Assembly (NCBI RefSeq): GCF_014200175.1
Contig: NZ_JACHBD010000002.1
Span: 186,001-250,000 of the forward strand
Direction of reading: 5' to 3'
Length of the DNA stretch: 64,000 nt
DNA from: Rhizobium lentis
Lineage (GTDB): Bacteria; Pseudomonadota; Alphaproteobacteria; Rhizobiales; Rhizobiaceae
This document shows, piece by piece, positions 16,068 to 27,933 of the stretch (positions are counted from its first letter, which is position 1; every line of letters starts with the position of its first letter). Below the pieces are notes generated by a model, which worked only from the letters and a program-made list of their open reading frames with translations, was not told the DNA's origin and searched no databases. Made by a program: the position numbers and the translations under genes.

Positions 16068-17117
16068 TCAACTGCTTTGCCGATGAAGCAGCGTGAAACG
16101 AGTATCGATTACCGTAGGCTTTCTTTCGCCACTATCGGCTATGCGCTCAAGGATCAGGCGCGCAGCCTCCGTGCCGATCAGATCTCCCGGCGGACGGATG
16201 GTGGTGAGCGAGGGATTTGAGGCGGCGCTGAAGCTGAGATCGCCGAAGCCGATCACCGAAAGCTGTCCGGGGATGTTGATTCCGAGCCGCTGGCATTCGA
16301 AGATTACGCCGAGCGCCATATGATCGTTGGAGCAGGCAATGCCATCCACCTGTGGAAATTTCCGCATGGTTTCGCCAAGCAGCATGGCGCCTACTTCGGC
16401 GCTCGACGGTGCCGGATGCTGGATGATCTCGACGGTAGCACCCGAGGTTTTGCGGGCTTCCTCTACAAATCCCTCGGCGCGGTGCGCCGCTCTTTTGTCT
16501 TCCTGCAGTCGGGCGCCGAGAAAGACGAGATTGCGGCGATTTCGTTGAACAAGGTGCGCGGCCATCGAGTGGCCGACCTGTTGGTGGTGGAAACCGACGG
16601 CCATCTCGATAGGCTCTGAGCCGAGTTCCCAGATTTCGACCACCGGCACACTGCTTTCGCGCAGGAGCCTCCTGGTCGCATTGCTGTGGCTAAGCCCCGT
16701 CAGCACGATCGCCGCCGGCGCCCAGGACAAGGCCATTCGTACGAGGTTCTCCTCCTCGCGCTCGCTGTATTCGGTGTGGCCGAGCAGCACCTGCAGCCGC
16801 TCCTTGCCCAGTTCGGCCTGCATGGTTGCAACTGTTTCGGCAAAGAAGGCATTGCGTACCGATGGCACGATGATGCTGACGGCGCGCGAAGAGGCGGCGG
16901 CGAGCCCTCCCGCCATCAGGTTCGGGACATAGTTGAGAGCCTCGATCGATTTTGCGATCGCCTCGCTGGCCGACGCCGATACGGCGTCCGGTTTGCGCAG
17001 ATAGAGCGAGACGGTCGACGGCGAGACCTCGGCCCGAGCCGCGACATCCATCATCGTCACCCGCTGCATCTTGCGGCGTTTTCGGGTCGGCTTCGCGGAG
17101 CGTTGAGTATCCACCAT
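16068..17117 (-). CDS. LacI-family transcriptional regulator of the sulfoquinovose operon
   Basis: Protein of 349 residues. The helix-turn-helix MMDVAARAEVSPSTVSLYL is at about residues 21-39, followed by the hinge helix region (YVPNLMAGGLAA) and a periplasmic-binding-protein-like ligand domain (SVIGFGDL near residue 290). It is divergent from the sulfo-ED operon. The 264-bp spacer holds two copies of one operator: 17131-17146, just downstream of this gene's own promoter, and 17311-17326, over the operon promoter. The arrangement predicts repression of the operon and autoregulation, relieved by a sulfoquinovose-derived ligand. Ligand identity is inference. Confidence 0.88.
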   Translation of the reverse strand: MVDTQRSAKPTRKRRKMQRVTMMDVAARAEVSPSTVSLYLRKPDAVSASASEAIAKSIEALNYVPNLMAGGLAAASSRAVSIIVPSVRNAFFAETVATMQAELGKERLQVLLGHTEYSEREEENLVRMALSWAPAAIVLTGLSHSNATRRLLRESSVPVVEIWELGSEPIEMAVGFHHQQVGHSMAAHLVQRNRRNLVFLGARLQEDKRAAHRAEGFVEEARKTSGATVEIIQHPAPSSAEVGAMLLGETMRKFPQVDGIACSNDHMALGVIFECQRLGINIPGQLSVIGFGDLSFSAASNPSLTTIRPPGDLIGTEAARLILERIADSGERKPTVIDTRFTLLHRQSS

Positions 17118-17130
17118 TTATCCCGTCGGT

Positions 17131-17146
17131 ATAGTAGCGCTATTAT
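17131..17146. promoter_or_regulatory. LacI-type operator 1
   Basis: ATAGTAGCGCTATTAT, an almost perfect 16-bp palindrome centred on the GC of AGCGCT. It lies between the regulator's -10 (17155-17160, minus strand) and its start codon at 17117. GTAGCGCTATTATT is repeated exactly in operator 2. Confidence 0.8.
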
Positions 17147-17154
17147 TTCATTGC

Positions 17155-17183
17155 ATGATAACCCATAGGCTTGCGTTGAACAA
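17155..17183 (-). promoter_or_regulatory. Promoter of the LacI-family regulator
   Basis: On the minus strand, TTGTTC (17178-17183) and TATCAT (17155-17160) are separated by 17 bp. Transcription would start within a few bases of operator 1. Confidence 0.55.
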
Positions 17184-17297
17184 TTCCCATTGACGGGAAT
17201 TGCGCTCATTTGCCTGATAAAACTCAATAAGTCGGCAAATTTGCCCTGCCGGGTCTGGCCTGTCCGAATTCACCCGCGGCAATTTTCAACGGTGAGG

Positions 17298-17326
17298 CTT
17301 GCAAAAGAAAATCGTAGCGCTATTAT
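17298..17326 (+). promoter_or_regulatory. Promoter of the sulfo-ED operon overlapping operator 2
   Basis: CTTGCA (17298-17303), 17-bp spacer, TATTAT (17321-17326). The operator ATCGTAGCGCTATTAT (17311-17326) covers the spacer and the whole -10, so a bound LacI dimer would block RNA polymerase. Operators 1 and 2 are 180 bp apart centre to centre, which would also permit looping. Confidence 0.72.
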
Positions 17327-17381
17327 TGCTGCGGGAAATGAAGATGGGCACGGGACGCGATTCCGTCTCCGGGAGGTTTGA

Positions 17382-18446
17382 ATGGCGGGAGTGAGCCTGC
17401 GGGCGCTGGACAAGAGTTATGGTGCCCTTCGGATCGTCAAGGGCATCGATCTTGAGATTGCCGACGGTGAGTTCGTGGTCTTCGTTGGTCCGTCGGGCTG
17501 CGGCAAATCCACGACCCTGCGCATGGTTGCCGGGCTGGAGGCGATCACCGGCGGCGAGGTCAGGATCGGCGACCGTGTGGTCAACCGGCTGGCGCCGCGT
17601 GAACGGGATATCGCCATGGTCTTTCAGGACTACGCGCTCTATCCGCACAAGACGGTTCGGGAGAATATGGGTTTCAGCCTGAAGGTGCGCGGGATCAGCG
17701 CCGGAGAAGCTGCGGTGCGGGTCGATGAGGCCGCCAACATGCTCGGCATTTCCCATCTGCTCGATCGCCGGCCTGGCCAGTTGTCCGGCGGCCAGCGCCA
17801 ACGCGTCGCCATGGGCCGCGCCATCGTCCGCCGTCCGCAGGTCTTTCTCTTCGACGAGCCGCTGTCCAATCTGGATGCAAAATTGCGCGGCCAGGTCCGC
17901 ACCGAAATCAAGAAGCTGCATCAGGCAATCGGCACGACAATCATCTACGTCACTCATGACCAGGTCGAGGCGATGACGCTGGCCGACCGGATCGTCATCC
18001 TGCGCGGCGGCGAGATCGAGCAGGTCGGAACGCCGGACGAGGTCTACAACCGCCCGGCCAGCGTCTTTGTCGGCGGCTTTGTCGGATCGCCCGCGATGAA
18101 TTTTGCCAAGGCAAGGGCCGATGGCGGCCATCTGGTGTTTGCCAACGGAGACCGCCTGCCGCTGTCGGCAATCCAGGTCCCCGCGGTCGATGGCCGCGAA
18201 TTCGTCGTCGGGATCCGTCCGGAGCATTTCACCGCAAACGCGTCGGAGGTCGCCCTGACCTGTCACGTTCAGGTCGTCGAGCCGCTCGGCTCCGATACGC
18301 TCGTCCACTTCGCCGTCGGCAACGAAACCCTGACGGCCCGGATGCCGCCGGAGACGCGGGTTAAGGCCGGCGAAACGCTGAAGATCGGCGTCGATCCCGC
18401 GAAAATCCATCTTTTTGACGCCGCGACGGAACGCGCCGTCCATTGA
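17382..18446 (+). CDS. Sulfoquinovoside ABC importer, ATPase subunit (UgpC/MalK type)
   Basis: Protein of 354 residues. Walker A is GPSGCGKST (about residues 37-45), the Q-loop region [11 protein letters not shown], signature [14 protein letters not shown], Walker [17 protein letters not shown] and H-loop [12 protein letters not shown]-terminal regulatory TOBE/OB domain (about 235-354) is typical of CUT1 carbohydrate importers. A GGAGG site precedes the ATG. It is the first gene of the operon; binding protein and two permeases follow. The sulfoquinovoside substrate is inferred from the catabolic genes that follow. The same kind of importer serves sulfoquinovose loci in related Rhizobiaceae. 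Confidence 0.9.
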   Translation: MAGVSLRALDKSYGALRIVKGIDLEIADGEFVVFVGPSGCGKSTTLRMVAGLEAITGGEVRIGDRVVNRLAPRERDIAMVFQDYALYPHKTVRENMGFSLKVRGISAGEAAVRVDEAANMLGISHLLDRRPGQLSGGQRQRVAMGRAIVRRPQVFLFDEPLSNLDAKLRGQVRTEIKKLHQAIGTTIIYVTHDQVEAMTLADRIVILRGGEIEQVGTPDEVYNRPASVFVGGFVGSPAMNFAKARADGGHLVFANGDRLPLSAIQVPAVDGREFVVGIRPEHFTANASEVALTCHVQVVEPLGSDTLVHFAVGNETLTARMPPETRVKAGETLKIGVDPAKIHLFDAATERAVH

Positions 18447-19742
<1,296 letters not shown>

Positions 19743-19766
19743 GGAGCCCTTAACTCCTTGCGCAAT

Positions 19767-19791
19767 CCCCTCCCTTTCCTCCGGGGAGGGG
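19767..19791 (+). other. Intercistronic stem-loop after the binding-protein gene
   Basis: CCCCTCCC (19767-19774) pairs with GGGAGGGG (19784-19791). There is no T tract, so it is more likely an mRNA 3' stabiliser or partial attenuator than a full terminator. Confidence 0.55.
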
Positions 19792-19883
19792 AAACCTCCT
19801 CAAGGCGGACGAGCAGCATCCGGTTGCAACCGACGAGGCATCGGCCTTGTCCTTCAAACCTCTCAACGTTTCGGAACGAGACC

Positions 19884-20819
19884 ATGGCGACGACAACCAC
19901 ACTCAAGGCGACGGATACGCGCGAGCATCAGCCGGCGGTCTGGACTCGGTGGCTCGATCTCAGCGACCGTGCCCTTGCCGTTTTGCTCCTCGCGCCGGCC
20001 GGCCTTCTTCTGGCATTGATCATCGTCTATCCGGTCTGTCGGCTCATCTATACGAGCTTCCTCAACCTATCGCTCACCTCGGGCCTGCCGGCGGAATTCG
20101 CCGGGCTGGAAAACTACCGCCTGATGATCGACGATCCGGTATTCTGGGAAACCACCTGGAATACGATCCTGATCACACTGATCACCGTGCCGGGCGCGCT
20201 TTTGCTGGGGCTTGCACTTGCCTTGCTCGCCAACCTCCCCTTCCGGACGCAGTGGCCCGTCCGGCTGTCGCTGCTTATTCCCTGGGCGTTGCCGCTTTCC
20301 TTTGCCGGTTTGATCTTTGCGTGGTTTTTCCACTCGGAATATGGCGTCGTCAACGATGTGCTGAACCGCCTCGGGTTCGAGGGGATCATCTGGTTCAACT
20401 CACCGGACTGGGCCTTCGCCGCCATCTGCCTGACGATCATCTGGAAGACGTCGTCCTTCATGGCGCTGATCATCCTGGCCGGTCTGCAGACCATTCCGCG
20501 CTCGCTTTACGAGGCGGCGGACGTGGACGGCGCCGGACGGCTGCGCCAGTTCTTCGAGATCACCCTACCGCTTCTGAAGCCTTCGATCGTCGTTGCGCTG
20601 ATCTTCCGCACCATCACCGCGCTGCAGACCTTCGACATCCCCTACATGATGACGGGCGGCGGGCCGGGCACATCCACCGCGACGCTTGCCATGTACATCC
20701 ACCAGAACACCGTGTCCTTCCTCGATCTCGGCTATGGATCGGCGCTCGCCGTCGTGATGTTCGCGCTGTCGATGTGCGTGACGGCCGTCTATCTCCGCAT
20801 GATCCGGACCAAGGAGTAA
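19884..20819 (+). CDS. Sulfoquinovoside ABC importer, permease 1
   Basis: Inner-membrane subunit of 311 residues with about six transmembrane helices, beginning with [20 protein letters not shown]. The EAA loop [21 protein letters not shown] (about residues 211-231) is the ATPase contact of sugar permeases of the MalF/UgpA class. The ATG at 19884 (GGAACGAG upstream) avoids an unlikely N-terminal extension. Only 5 bp separate it from the second permease. Confidence 0.9.
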   Translation: MATTTTLKATDTREHQPAVWTRWLDLSDRALAVLLLAPAGLLLALIIVYPVCRLIYTSFLNLSLTSGLPAEFAGLENYRLMIDDPVFWETTWNTILITLITVPGALLLGLALALLANLPFRTQWPVRLSLLIPWALPLSFAGLIFAWFFHSEYGVVNDVLNRLGFEGIIWFNSPDWAFAAICLTIIWKTSSFMALIILAGLQTIPRSLYEAADVDGAGRLRQFFEITLPLLKPSIVVALIFRTITALQTFDIPYMMTGGGPGTSTATLAMYIHQNTVSFLDLGYGSALAVVMFALSMCVTAVYLRMIRTKE

Positions 20820-20824
20820 CATTC

Positions 20825-21675
20825 ATGAGCACGACGACAGTCCCCGGTTCGGCGTCCTTCCTGTCCGGCAAGCCTCTGCGTGTCATCGCTGCCGGCATCC
20901 TTCTGGTGAACGGCATGTTCCCGGCGCTCTGGATCCTGTTTACATCGCTGAAGACCGAAGCCGAGCTGACGGCAAAGCCCATTACCTGGATCCCGCATGC
21001 GCCGACCGTTCAGAACTATGTGCAGGCCTTCTCCGACCAGCCGCTGCACATCTTCCTGTTCAACAGCTTCATGGTGGCGCTGCTGTCGACCGCGCTGACG
21101 CTGTTCGTCGCGGTGCTGGCGGCCTATGCGCTCGCCCGGCTTAATCTGACCTATCGCGGGCTGATCCTGTCGCTGATCATCGCCGTCTCGACATTCCCGC
21201 TGGTGACGCTGCTGGTGCCGTTGTTCGAAATCATGCGGGCGCTCAATCTCCTCAACAGCTGGACGGCGCTGATCCTGCCCTACACGGTGCTGAGTCTGCC
21301 GGTCTGCACGCTGATGCTGGTCTCCTTCTTCGAAGGCATTCCCCGCGATCTGGAAAATGCCGCGATGATCGACGGCTGCACGCGCATGGGTGCGCTGTTC
21401 AAGGTCGTGGTGCCGCTCTGCGCGCCCGGTGTCTTCACAGCCGGCATCCTCGCCTTCGTCAATGCCTGGGATGAATTCCTGCTGGCCCTGTCCTTCAACT
21501 CCAACCCGTCCTTGCGCACGCTGCCGGTCGGCATCCAGCTTTACCAGGGGGAGTTCGCCTTTCCTTGGCCGGTGATCTCGGCAGCGCTGGTCGCCGGCAT
21601 CGTGCCGGTCGCAATCCTCATCGTCATCTTCCAGGAGCGCGTCGTCTCCGGCCTGACGGCGGGAGGCATCAAGGG

Positions 21676-21679
<4 letters not shown>
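20825..21679 (+). CDS. Sulfoquinovoside ABC importer, permease 2
   Basis: Inner-membrane subunit of 284 residues, MalG/UgpE class, with about six helices. The EAA loop is LENAAMIDGCTRMGALFKVV followed by PLCAPG. It pairs with permease 1 to form the channel. Its stop overlaps the dehydratase start (ATGA at 21676-21679), so transport and catabolism are translationally coupled. Confidence 0.9.
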
Positions 21680-23421
<1,742 letters not shown>

Positions 23422-23431
23422 GGAGACGACG

Positions 23432-24235
23432 ATGAGCCTGACCAATCATTTCAAGGCATGGCTTGCCGAAAAGGATCGGGCAGCACCGCTCGGCACATGG
23501 CTGATGGCCGCGGCTCCGGCAACGGCCGAGGCGCTCGGCTATGCCGGCTTTGACTTTCTCGTCGTCGACATGGAGCATGTGCCGGTCGAGGTTTCGGACG
23601 TGGCGGGCATCCTGCGCGCCATCGGCTGCACGCCGGCCGAGGCCGTGGTGCGCCTTGCCTGGAACGATCAGGTGCTGGTCAAGCGCGTGCTCGATGCCGG
23701 CGCGCGCACGGTCATGCTGCCCTTCGTGCAGACCGCCGAGGAGGCCCGCGCGGCGGCGTCCTACACCCGCTATCCGCCACAGGGCATTCGCGGCGTCGCT
23801 GCCGTTCATCGTGGCTCGAAATTCGGCACGATCCCGGACTATCTGAAGCGGGCGAATGGCGAAGTCTGCACCATCGTACAGCTCGAAACTCCGGAGGCGA
23901 TCGAGCGGCTGCCGCAGATCTCCGCCGTCGATGGTATCGACGCGCTGTTCGTTGGTCCGGGCGATCTTTCGGCCGCCATGGGCCATATCGGCAATATCGC
24001 CCATCCGGAGGTCCAGAAGCTGATCGAGAAGGCGGCCAAGGACGCCCATGCCGCCGGCAAACCGGTCGGCATCGTCGGCCCCAATCCCGATATGGTCAAG
24101 CGCTTCCTCGGCTACGGCTACGACTTTGCGGCAATTGCTTCCGACATCGCGATGATGACCGGCCGCGCCAATGACTGGCTAGGCAGCCTGAAAGGGCAGG
24201 CGGCTCCTGTCGCGGCACCAGCCGCTGCCTATTGA
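23432..24235 (+). CDS. KDSG aldolase (HpcH/HpaI family)
   Basis: Class II, metal-dependent aldolase of 267 residues. Catalytic features in order: FDFLVVDMEHVPVE with the base His, VVRLAWND with the pyruvate-binding Arg, QLETPEAI with the metal-ligand Glu, and FVGPGDLSAAMG with the metal-ligand Asp. Family members cleave 2-keto-3-deoxy sugar acids retro-aldol fashion. Here KDSG would give pyruvate and 3-sulfolactaldehyde. The gene starts 10 bp after the dehydratase. Substrate assignment rests on context. Confidence 0.87.
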   Translation: MSLTNHFKAWLAEKDRAAPLGTWLMAAAPATAEALGYAGFDFLVVDMEHVPVEVSDVAGILRAIGCTPAEAVVRLAWNDQVLVKRVLDAGARTVMLPFVQTAEEARAAASYTRYPPQGIRGVAAVHRGSKFGTIPDYLKRANGEVCTIVQLETPEAIERLPQISAVDGIDALFVGPGDLSAAMGHIGNIAHPEVQKLIEKAAKDAHAAGKPVGIVGPNPDMVKRFLGYGYDFAAIASDIAMMTGRANDWLGSLKGQAAPVAAPAAAY

Positions 24236-24245
24236 GGATCATTTC

Positions 24246-25130
24246 GTGCGCACAGGCTTCGACCTCGTTCTCGATGCAAAAACGTCGCTCGGCGAATGCC
24301 CTTTGTGGTCGGTTGCCGAGCAGCTGCTCTATTTCGTCGATATCAAGCGCGGCCGCATCCATCGTTTCGACCCGCAGGCGCACAGCTTGACGACGCTCGA
24401 GCTCGCGGAAGAAGTCGGTTGCATCGGCCTCGCCGCAGGGGGCGGTTTCGTCGCGGGATTGAGGTCGGGGATCTGGCGGATCGATGCGGACGGCAGGCCG
24501 GTTCGCAAGCTCGCCGACAATCCGGAGGACCAGACGATCAGCCGCTTCAATGACGGCATGGTCGATCCAGTAGGCCGGTTCGTTGCCGGAACGGTGGATG
24601 AAAGCCGCGAAAAGGGAATTGCCGGACTTTACCGGTACGACCGTAACGGATTGGCGCGACTGGCCGATGGTCTGCTGACCTCGAACGGCGTCGCTTTCTC
24701 ACCGGACGGACGCCGGCTTTATCACGCCGATACGCTGCGCTACACGCTCTACGCCTATGACTACGCACCGCAAACCGGCACCGCATCCAACCGGCGGGTC
24801 TTTGCCCGGTTCGGCGGCGAAACGGACAAGGGCCGCCCGGATGGCGGCGCTGTCGACCTCGATGGCTGCTATTGGACGGCCCTGTTCGAGGGCGGCCGGG
24901 TGCAGCGCTACAGCCCGGACGGCGCGCTGCTGGCCGAATATCCTGTTCCCGTCAGATGCCCGACAATGGTCAGTTTCGGCGGTGGGGACATGCGCACGCT
25001 CTTTTGCACCAGCGCCAGCGTCGGCCGCTCCGAGGCGGAGCTTGAAGCATTCCCGCTGTCCGGCGGCCTCTTTGCCATGCGCACCGATGTGGCCGGGCTG
25101 CAAAAACCTCTCTTCAACCCGGAAGTCTGA
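24246..25130 (+). CDS. 6-Deoxy-6-sulfogluconolactonase (SMP-30/gluconolactonase family)
   Basis: Six-bladed propeller lactonase of 294 residues. The metal ligands expected for the family are all present: Glu in SLGECPLWS (about residue 17), Asn in SRFNDGMVD, Asn in TSNGVAFSPDG and Asp in PDGGAVDLDG. It hydrolyses the lactone made by the dehydrogenase to the open sulfogluconate. The GTG start at 24246 has GAGGATC upstream and begins 10 bp after the aldolase stop. Confidence 0.87.
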   Translation: MRTGFDLVLDAKTSLGECPLWSVAEQLLYFVDIKRGRIHRFDPQAHSLTTLELAEEVGCIGLAAGGGFVAGLRSGIWRIDADGRPVRKLADNPEDQTISRFNDGMVDPVGRFVAGTVDESREKGIAGLYRYDRNGLARLADGLLTSNGVAFSPDGRRLYHADTLRYTLYAYDYAPQTGTASNRRVFARFGGETDKGRPDGGAVDLDGCYWTALFEGGRVQRYSPDGALLAEYPVPVRCPTMVSFGGGDMRTLFCTSASVGRSEAELEAFPLSGGLFAMRTDVAGLQKPLFNPEV

Positions 25131-25133
25131 TCC

Positions 25134-25898
25134 ATGCCATCCACCTATGACACCGTTCGCTATGCATCGCTTGAAGGCCGCGCGGTGCTGATCACCGGCG
25201 GCGCGTCGGGGATCGGCGCGGAAATGGTCAGGGCTTTTGCGGCGCAGGGCGCAAATGTCTCCTTCATCGATATCGACGCGGTCGAAGGGACAAAGCTCGC
25301 CGCCGAAACAGGTGCTGCCTTTTCCCTATGCGATATCACCGATATCGCGGCACTGCGGGTTGCCATCGCCGAGATCGAGCAGGCGTGTGGCGGCATTGCT
25401 ACCCTGGTCAACAATGCCGGCAAGGATGATCGTCATGCGATGAGCGATGTCGAGCCGGATAGCTGGCGCAGGGCGCTGTCGCTCAATCTCGATCACCAGT
25501 TCTTCGCCACCCAGGCGGTCAGCTCGCGCATGGCGGAAAAGGGGGCGGGATCGATCATCATGCTCGGCTCGATTTCCTGGATGCGCGGGCGTCCGGGCAT
25601 GGTCGGCTATACGACCGCGAAGGCCGCGATCAACGGCATGACAAAGACGCTTGCCCGCGAACTCGGCCCTTCCGGAATCCGCGTCAATTGCATCGTGCCC
25701 GGCGCTGTTGTCACCGAGCGGCAGCTGAAGCTGTGGACCTCGCCGGAGCAGAACCAGCAGTTCATCGAACTGCAGGCGCTGAAATTCAGGCTGGATGCAA
25801 GCCATGTGGCGCGCATGGCGCTGTTTCTCGGCTCCGACGAAAGCGGCGGCTGTACGGGCGCCAATTTCGTCGTCGATGCCGGCCTGACCCAGAACTGA
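25134..25898 (+). CDS. Sulfoquinovose 1-dehydrogenase (short-chain dehydrogenase)
   Basis: SDR of 254 residues. The cofactor motif TGGASGIG is at about residues 21-28, followed by DIDAVEG (acidic residue after strand 2, favouring NAD+), NNAG, the catalytic Ser in LGSISW, and Tyr/Lys in YTTAK. In the sulfo-ED pathway an SDR oxidises sulfoquinovose at C1 to the lactone, and this is the only SDR in the operon. It begins 3 bp after the lactonase stop codon. Confidence 0.85.
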   Translation: MPSTYDTVRYASLEGRAVLITGGASGIGAEMVRAFAAQGANVSFIDIDAVEGTKLAAETGAAFSLCDITDIAALRVAIAEIEQACGGIATLVNNAGKDDRHAMSDVEPDSWRRALSLNLDHQFFATQAVSSRMAEKGAGSIIMLGSISWMRGRPGMVGYTTAKAAINGMTKTLARELGPSGIRVNCIVPGAVVTERQLKLWTSPEQNQQFIELQALKFRLDASHVARMALFLGSDESGGCTGANFVVDAGLTQN

Positions 25899-25917
25899 CC
25901 GACAACCGACCAAGACG

Positions 25918-27933
25918 ATGCAAGATCTGAAAGACATGGCGATGAAACTCGAAAAGACGGAAACCGGATTTACCGTGTCCATCAATGGCCGGACGATCCT
26001 CGATCACAGCACGAGTGCGCCTTGCATTTTTGCCGGCATCGGCGAGGAGCGCATGGATATGTATCGCGGCAACTTCGAGATCGAGGACTATGTCATTGAG
26101 CGCGGCCGACTGGCGCATGCCGAGATCGACGGAAACCGGATCGCCCTATCGGAACGGTCGGGCCAGAAGCCACGGCTGGTGTTGACGATCGAGAACGGAG
26201 CGATCGAATTTGAAGCGTCCGATCCCCTCATCAATCGCCTCTGGATCCGAATTCCCGCCGATCACGATGAACATGTCTGGGGCGGGGGCGAGCAGATGTC
26301 CTATTTCGATATGCGCGGCCGCCGCTTTCCACTCTGGACGTCCGAGCCGGGCGTTGGCCGTGACCAGACCAGCGAGATCACGTTCAAATCGAACGTCAAG
26401 GACAGGGCAGGCGGTGACTATTTCAACACCAACTACCCGCAGCCGACCTATGTTTCCTCGGCGCTTTACGCCATGCATGTGGAGACGTCAGCCTATTCCG
26501 TCTTCGATTTCCGCCGCAAGGCCTTTCACGAGATCGAGGTCTGGGCGATCCCCGAGCGGATCGAGTTCTTTGCCGCTCCGACATTCGTCGAACTGGTCGA
26601 GCTGCTGTCGGACCGCTTCGGCCGCCAACCGCCGCTTCCCGAATGGGTGTATAACGGCGCGATCATCGGTCTGAAGGACGGGGAAAATTCTTTCCGGCGC
26701 CTGCAGTCGATGCGCGACGCGGGTGTCGAGGTGTCCGCTCTGTGGTGCGAGGACTGGGTCGGCCTGCGTAAAACCTCGTTCGGCGCGCGTCTTTTCTGGG
26801 ACTGGCAAGTCAACGAGGAGCGTTATCCGGACCTGCGCCGGAGGATCGCCGAACTTAGGGATGACGGCATCCGGTTCCTGGGCTACGTCAACCCTTATCT
26901 CTGTGTCGATGGACCCTTGTTCGAGATCGCCGAAAAAGCCGGCTATTTTGCTACGGATGCAGCCGGCACGACCGCACTCGTTGATTTCGGCGAGTTCGAT
27001 TGCGGCGTCGTGGATTTCACCAATCCGGCCGCGGCGGAATGGTTTGCCGAGGACATCATCGGCAAGAAGATGCTCGACTACGGCCTCTCCGGCTGGATGG
27101 CCGATTTCGGCGAATATCTGCCGATCGATGTCCACCTCTCAAACGGCATCGATGCCAAGCTGATGCACAATCAGTGGCCGACGCTCTGGGCCGAGGTCAA
27201 CGCCAAGGCGGTTGCCAGCCGCAGCCAGACCGGCGAGGCGCTGTTCTTCATGCGCGCCGGCTTCACCGGCGTCCAGAAACATTGCCCGTTGCTGTGGGGC
27301 GGCGACCAGTCGGTCGATTTCTCCCGTCATGACGGGTTGGTCACGGTTATCTGTGCGGCACTGTCTTCCGGCCTGCTCGGCAATGCCTACCACCACTCCG
27401 ACATCGGCGGCTACACCAGTCTCTTCGGCAATGTCCGCACGCCGGAGCTTTTGATGCGCTGGGCCGAGATGGCTGCATTCACGCCCGTCATGCGCAGCCA
27501 CGAGGGAAATCGTCCGCGCGAAAACGTCCAGATCGATCAGGATCCGCAGGTGCTGTCGCATTTCGCCCGGATGACGCGGATCTACAAGCACCTTGCTCCC
27601 TATCTCAAATCCCTGTCCGGCGAGGCGGTTGCGCGGGGGCTGCCGGTGCAGCGGCCGCTCTTCCTGCATTACCAGGACGATCGCGAGACCTACGCGATCC
27701 AGGACAGCTACCTCTACGGCCCTGACATGCTGGTCGCGCCGATCTGGGAGGCGGCGCAGGCAGATCGTGTCGTCTATCTGCCGCAGGGCGAGCGGTGGGT
27801 TCACGCCTGGACCGGTGAAACCTTTGCCGGCGGCGAGAAGGTGCAGATCGCCGCGCCGCTGGGCCAGCCGCCCGTCTTCTATCGCGCCGGTTGCGCCAAT
27901 GAAGCGCTGTTTTCCGGTCTTCGAGGCCTGTGA
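25918..27933 (+). CDS. yihQ: Sulfoquinovosidase (GH31, YihQ type)
   Basis: Retaining alpha-glycosidase that releases sulfoquinovose from sulfoquinovosyl glycerol, a breakdown product of plant and cyanobacterial sulfolipid. In the 671-residue product the nucleophile is Asp396 (WMADFGEY) and the acid/base Asp463 (GGDQSVDF). The sulfonate-binding residues that separate sulfoquinovosidases from other GH31 enzymes are present as Lys253, Glu278, Arg291, Trp294 and Tyr499. This matches the KERWY variant known from Agrobacterium rather than the QQRWY set of E. coli YihQ. The C-terminus (HAWTGETFAGGE, PPVFYRAG) also matches YihQ. No signal peptide, so it is cytoplasmic and the intact glycoside must be imported. 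In-frame ATGs at 25936 and 25942 are alternative starts. Confidence 0.95.
   Translation: MQDLKDMAMKLEKTETGFTVSINGRTILDHSTSAPCIFAGIGEERMDMYRGNFEIEDYVIERGRLAHAEIDGNRIALSERSGQKPRLVLTIENGAIEFEASDPLINRLWIRIPADHDEHVWGGGEQMSYFDMRGRRFPLWTSEPGVGRDQTSEITFKSNVKDRAGGDYFNTNYPQPTYVSSALYAMHVETSAYSVFDFRRKAFHEIEVWAIPERIEFFAAPTFVELVELLSDRFGRQPPLPEWVYNGAIIGLKDGENSFRRLQSMRDAGVEVSALWCEDWVGLRKTSFGARLFWDWQVNEERYPDLRRRIAELRDDGIRFLGYVNPYLCVDGPLFEIAEKAGYFATDAAGTTALVDFGEFDCGVVDFTNPAAAEWFAEDIIGKKMLDYGLSGWMADFGEYLPIDVHLSNGIDAKLMHNQWPTLWAEVNAKAVASRSQTGEALFFMRAGFTGVQKHCPLLWGGDQSVDFSRHDGLVTVICAALSSGLLGNAYHHSDIGGYTSLFGNVRTPELLMRWAEMAAFTPVMRSHEGNRPRENVQIDQDPQVLSHFARMTRIYKHLAPYLKSLSGEAVARGLPVQRPLFLHYQDDRETYAIQDSYLYGPDMLVAPIWEAAQADRVVYLPQGERWVHAWTGETFAGGEKVQIAAPLGQPPVFYRAGCANEALFSGLRGL

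Noticed and set aside
17189..17214. TTGACG-TGATAA as the operon promoter
   Set aside because: Spacing is 19 bp and it lies away from the operators. CTTGCA-N17-TATTAT at 17298-17326 is better placed and overlaps the LacI site.
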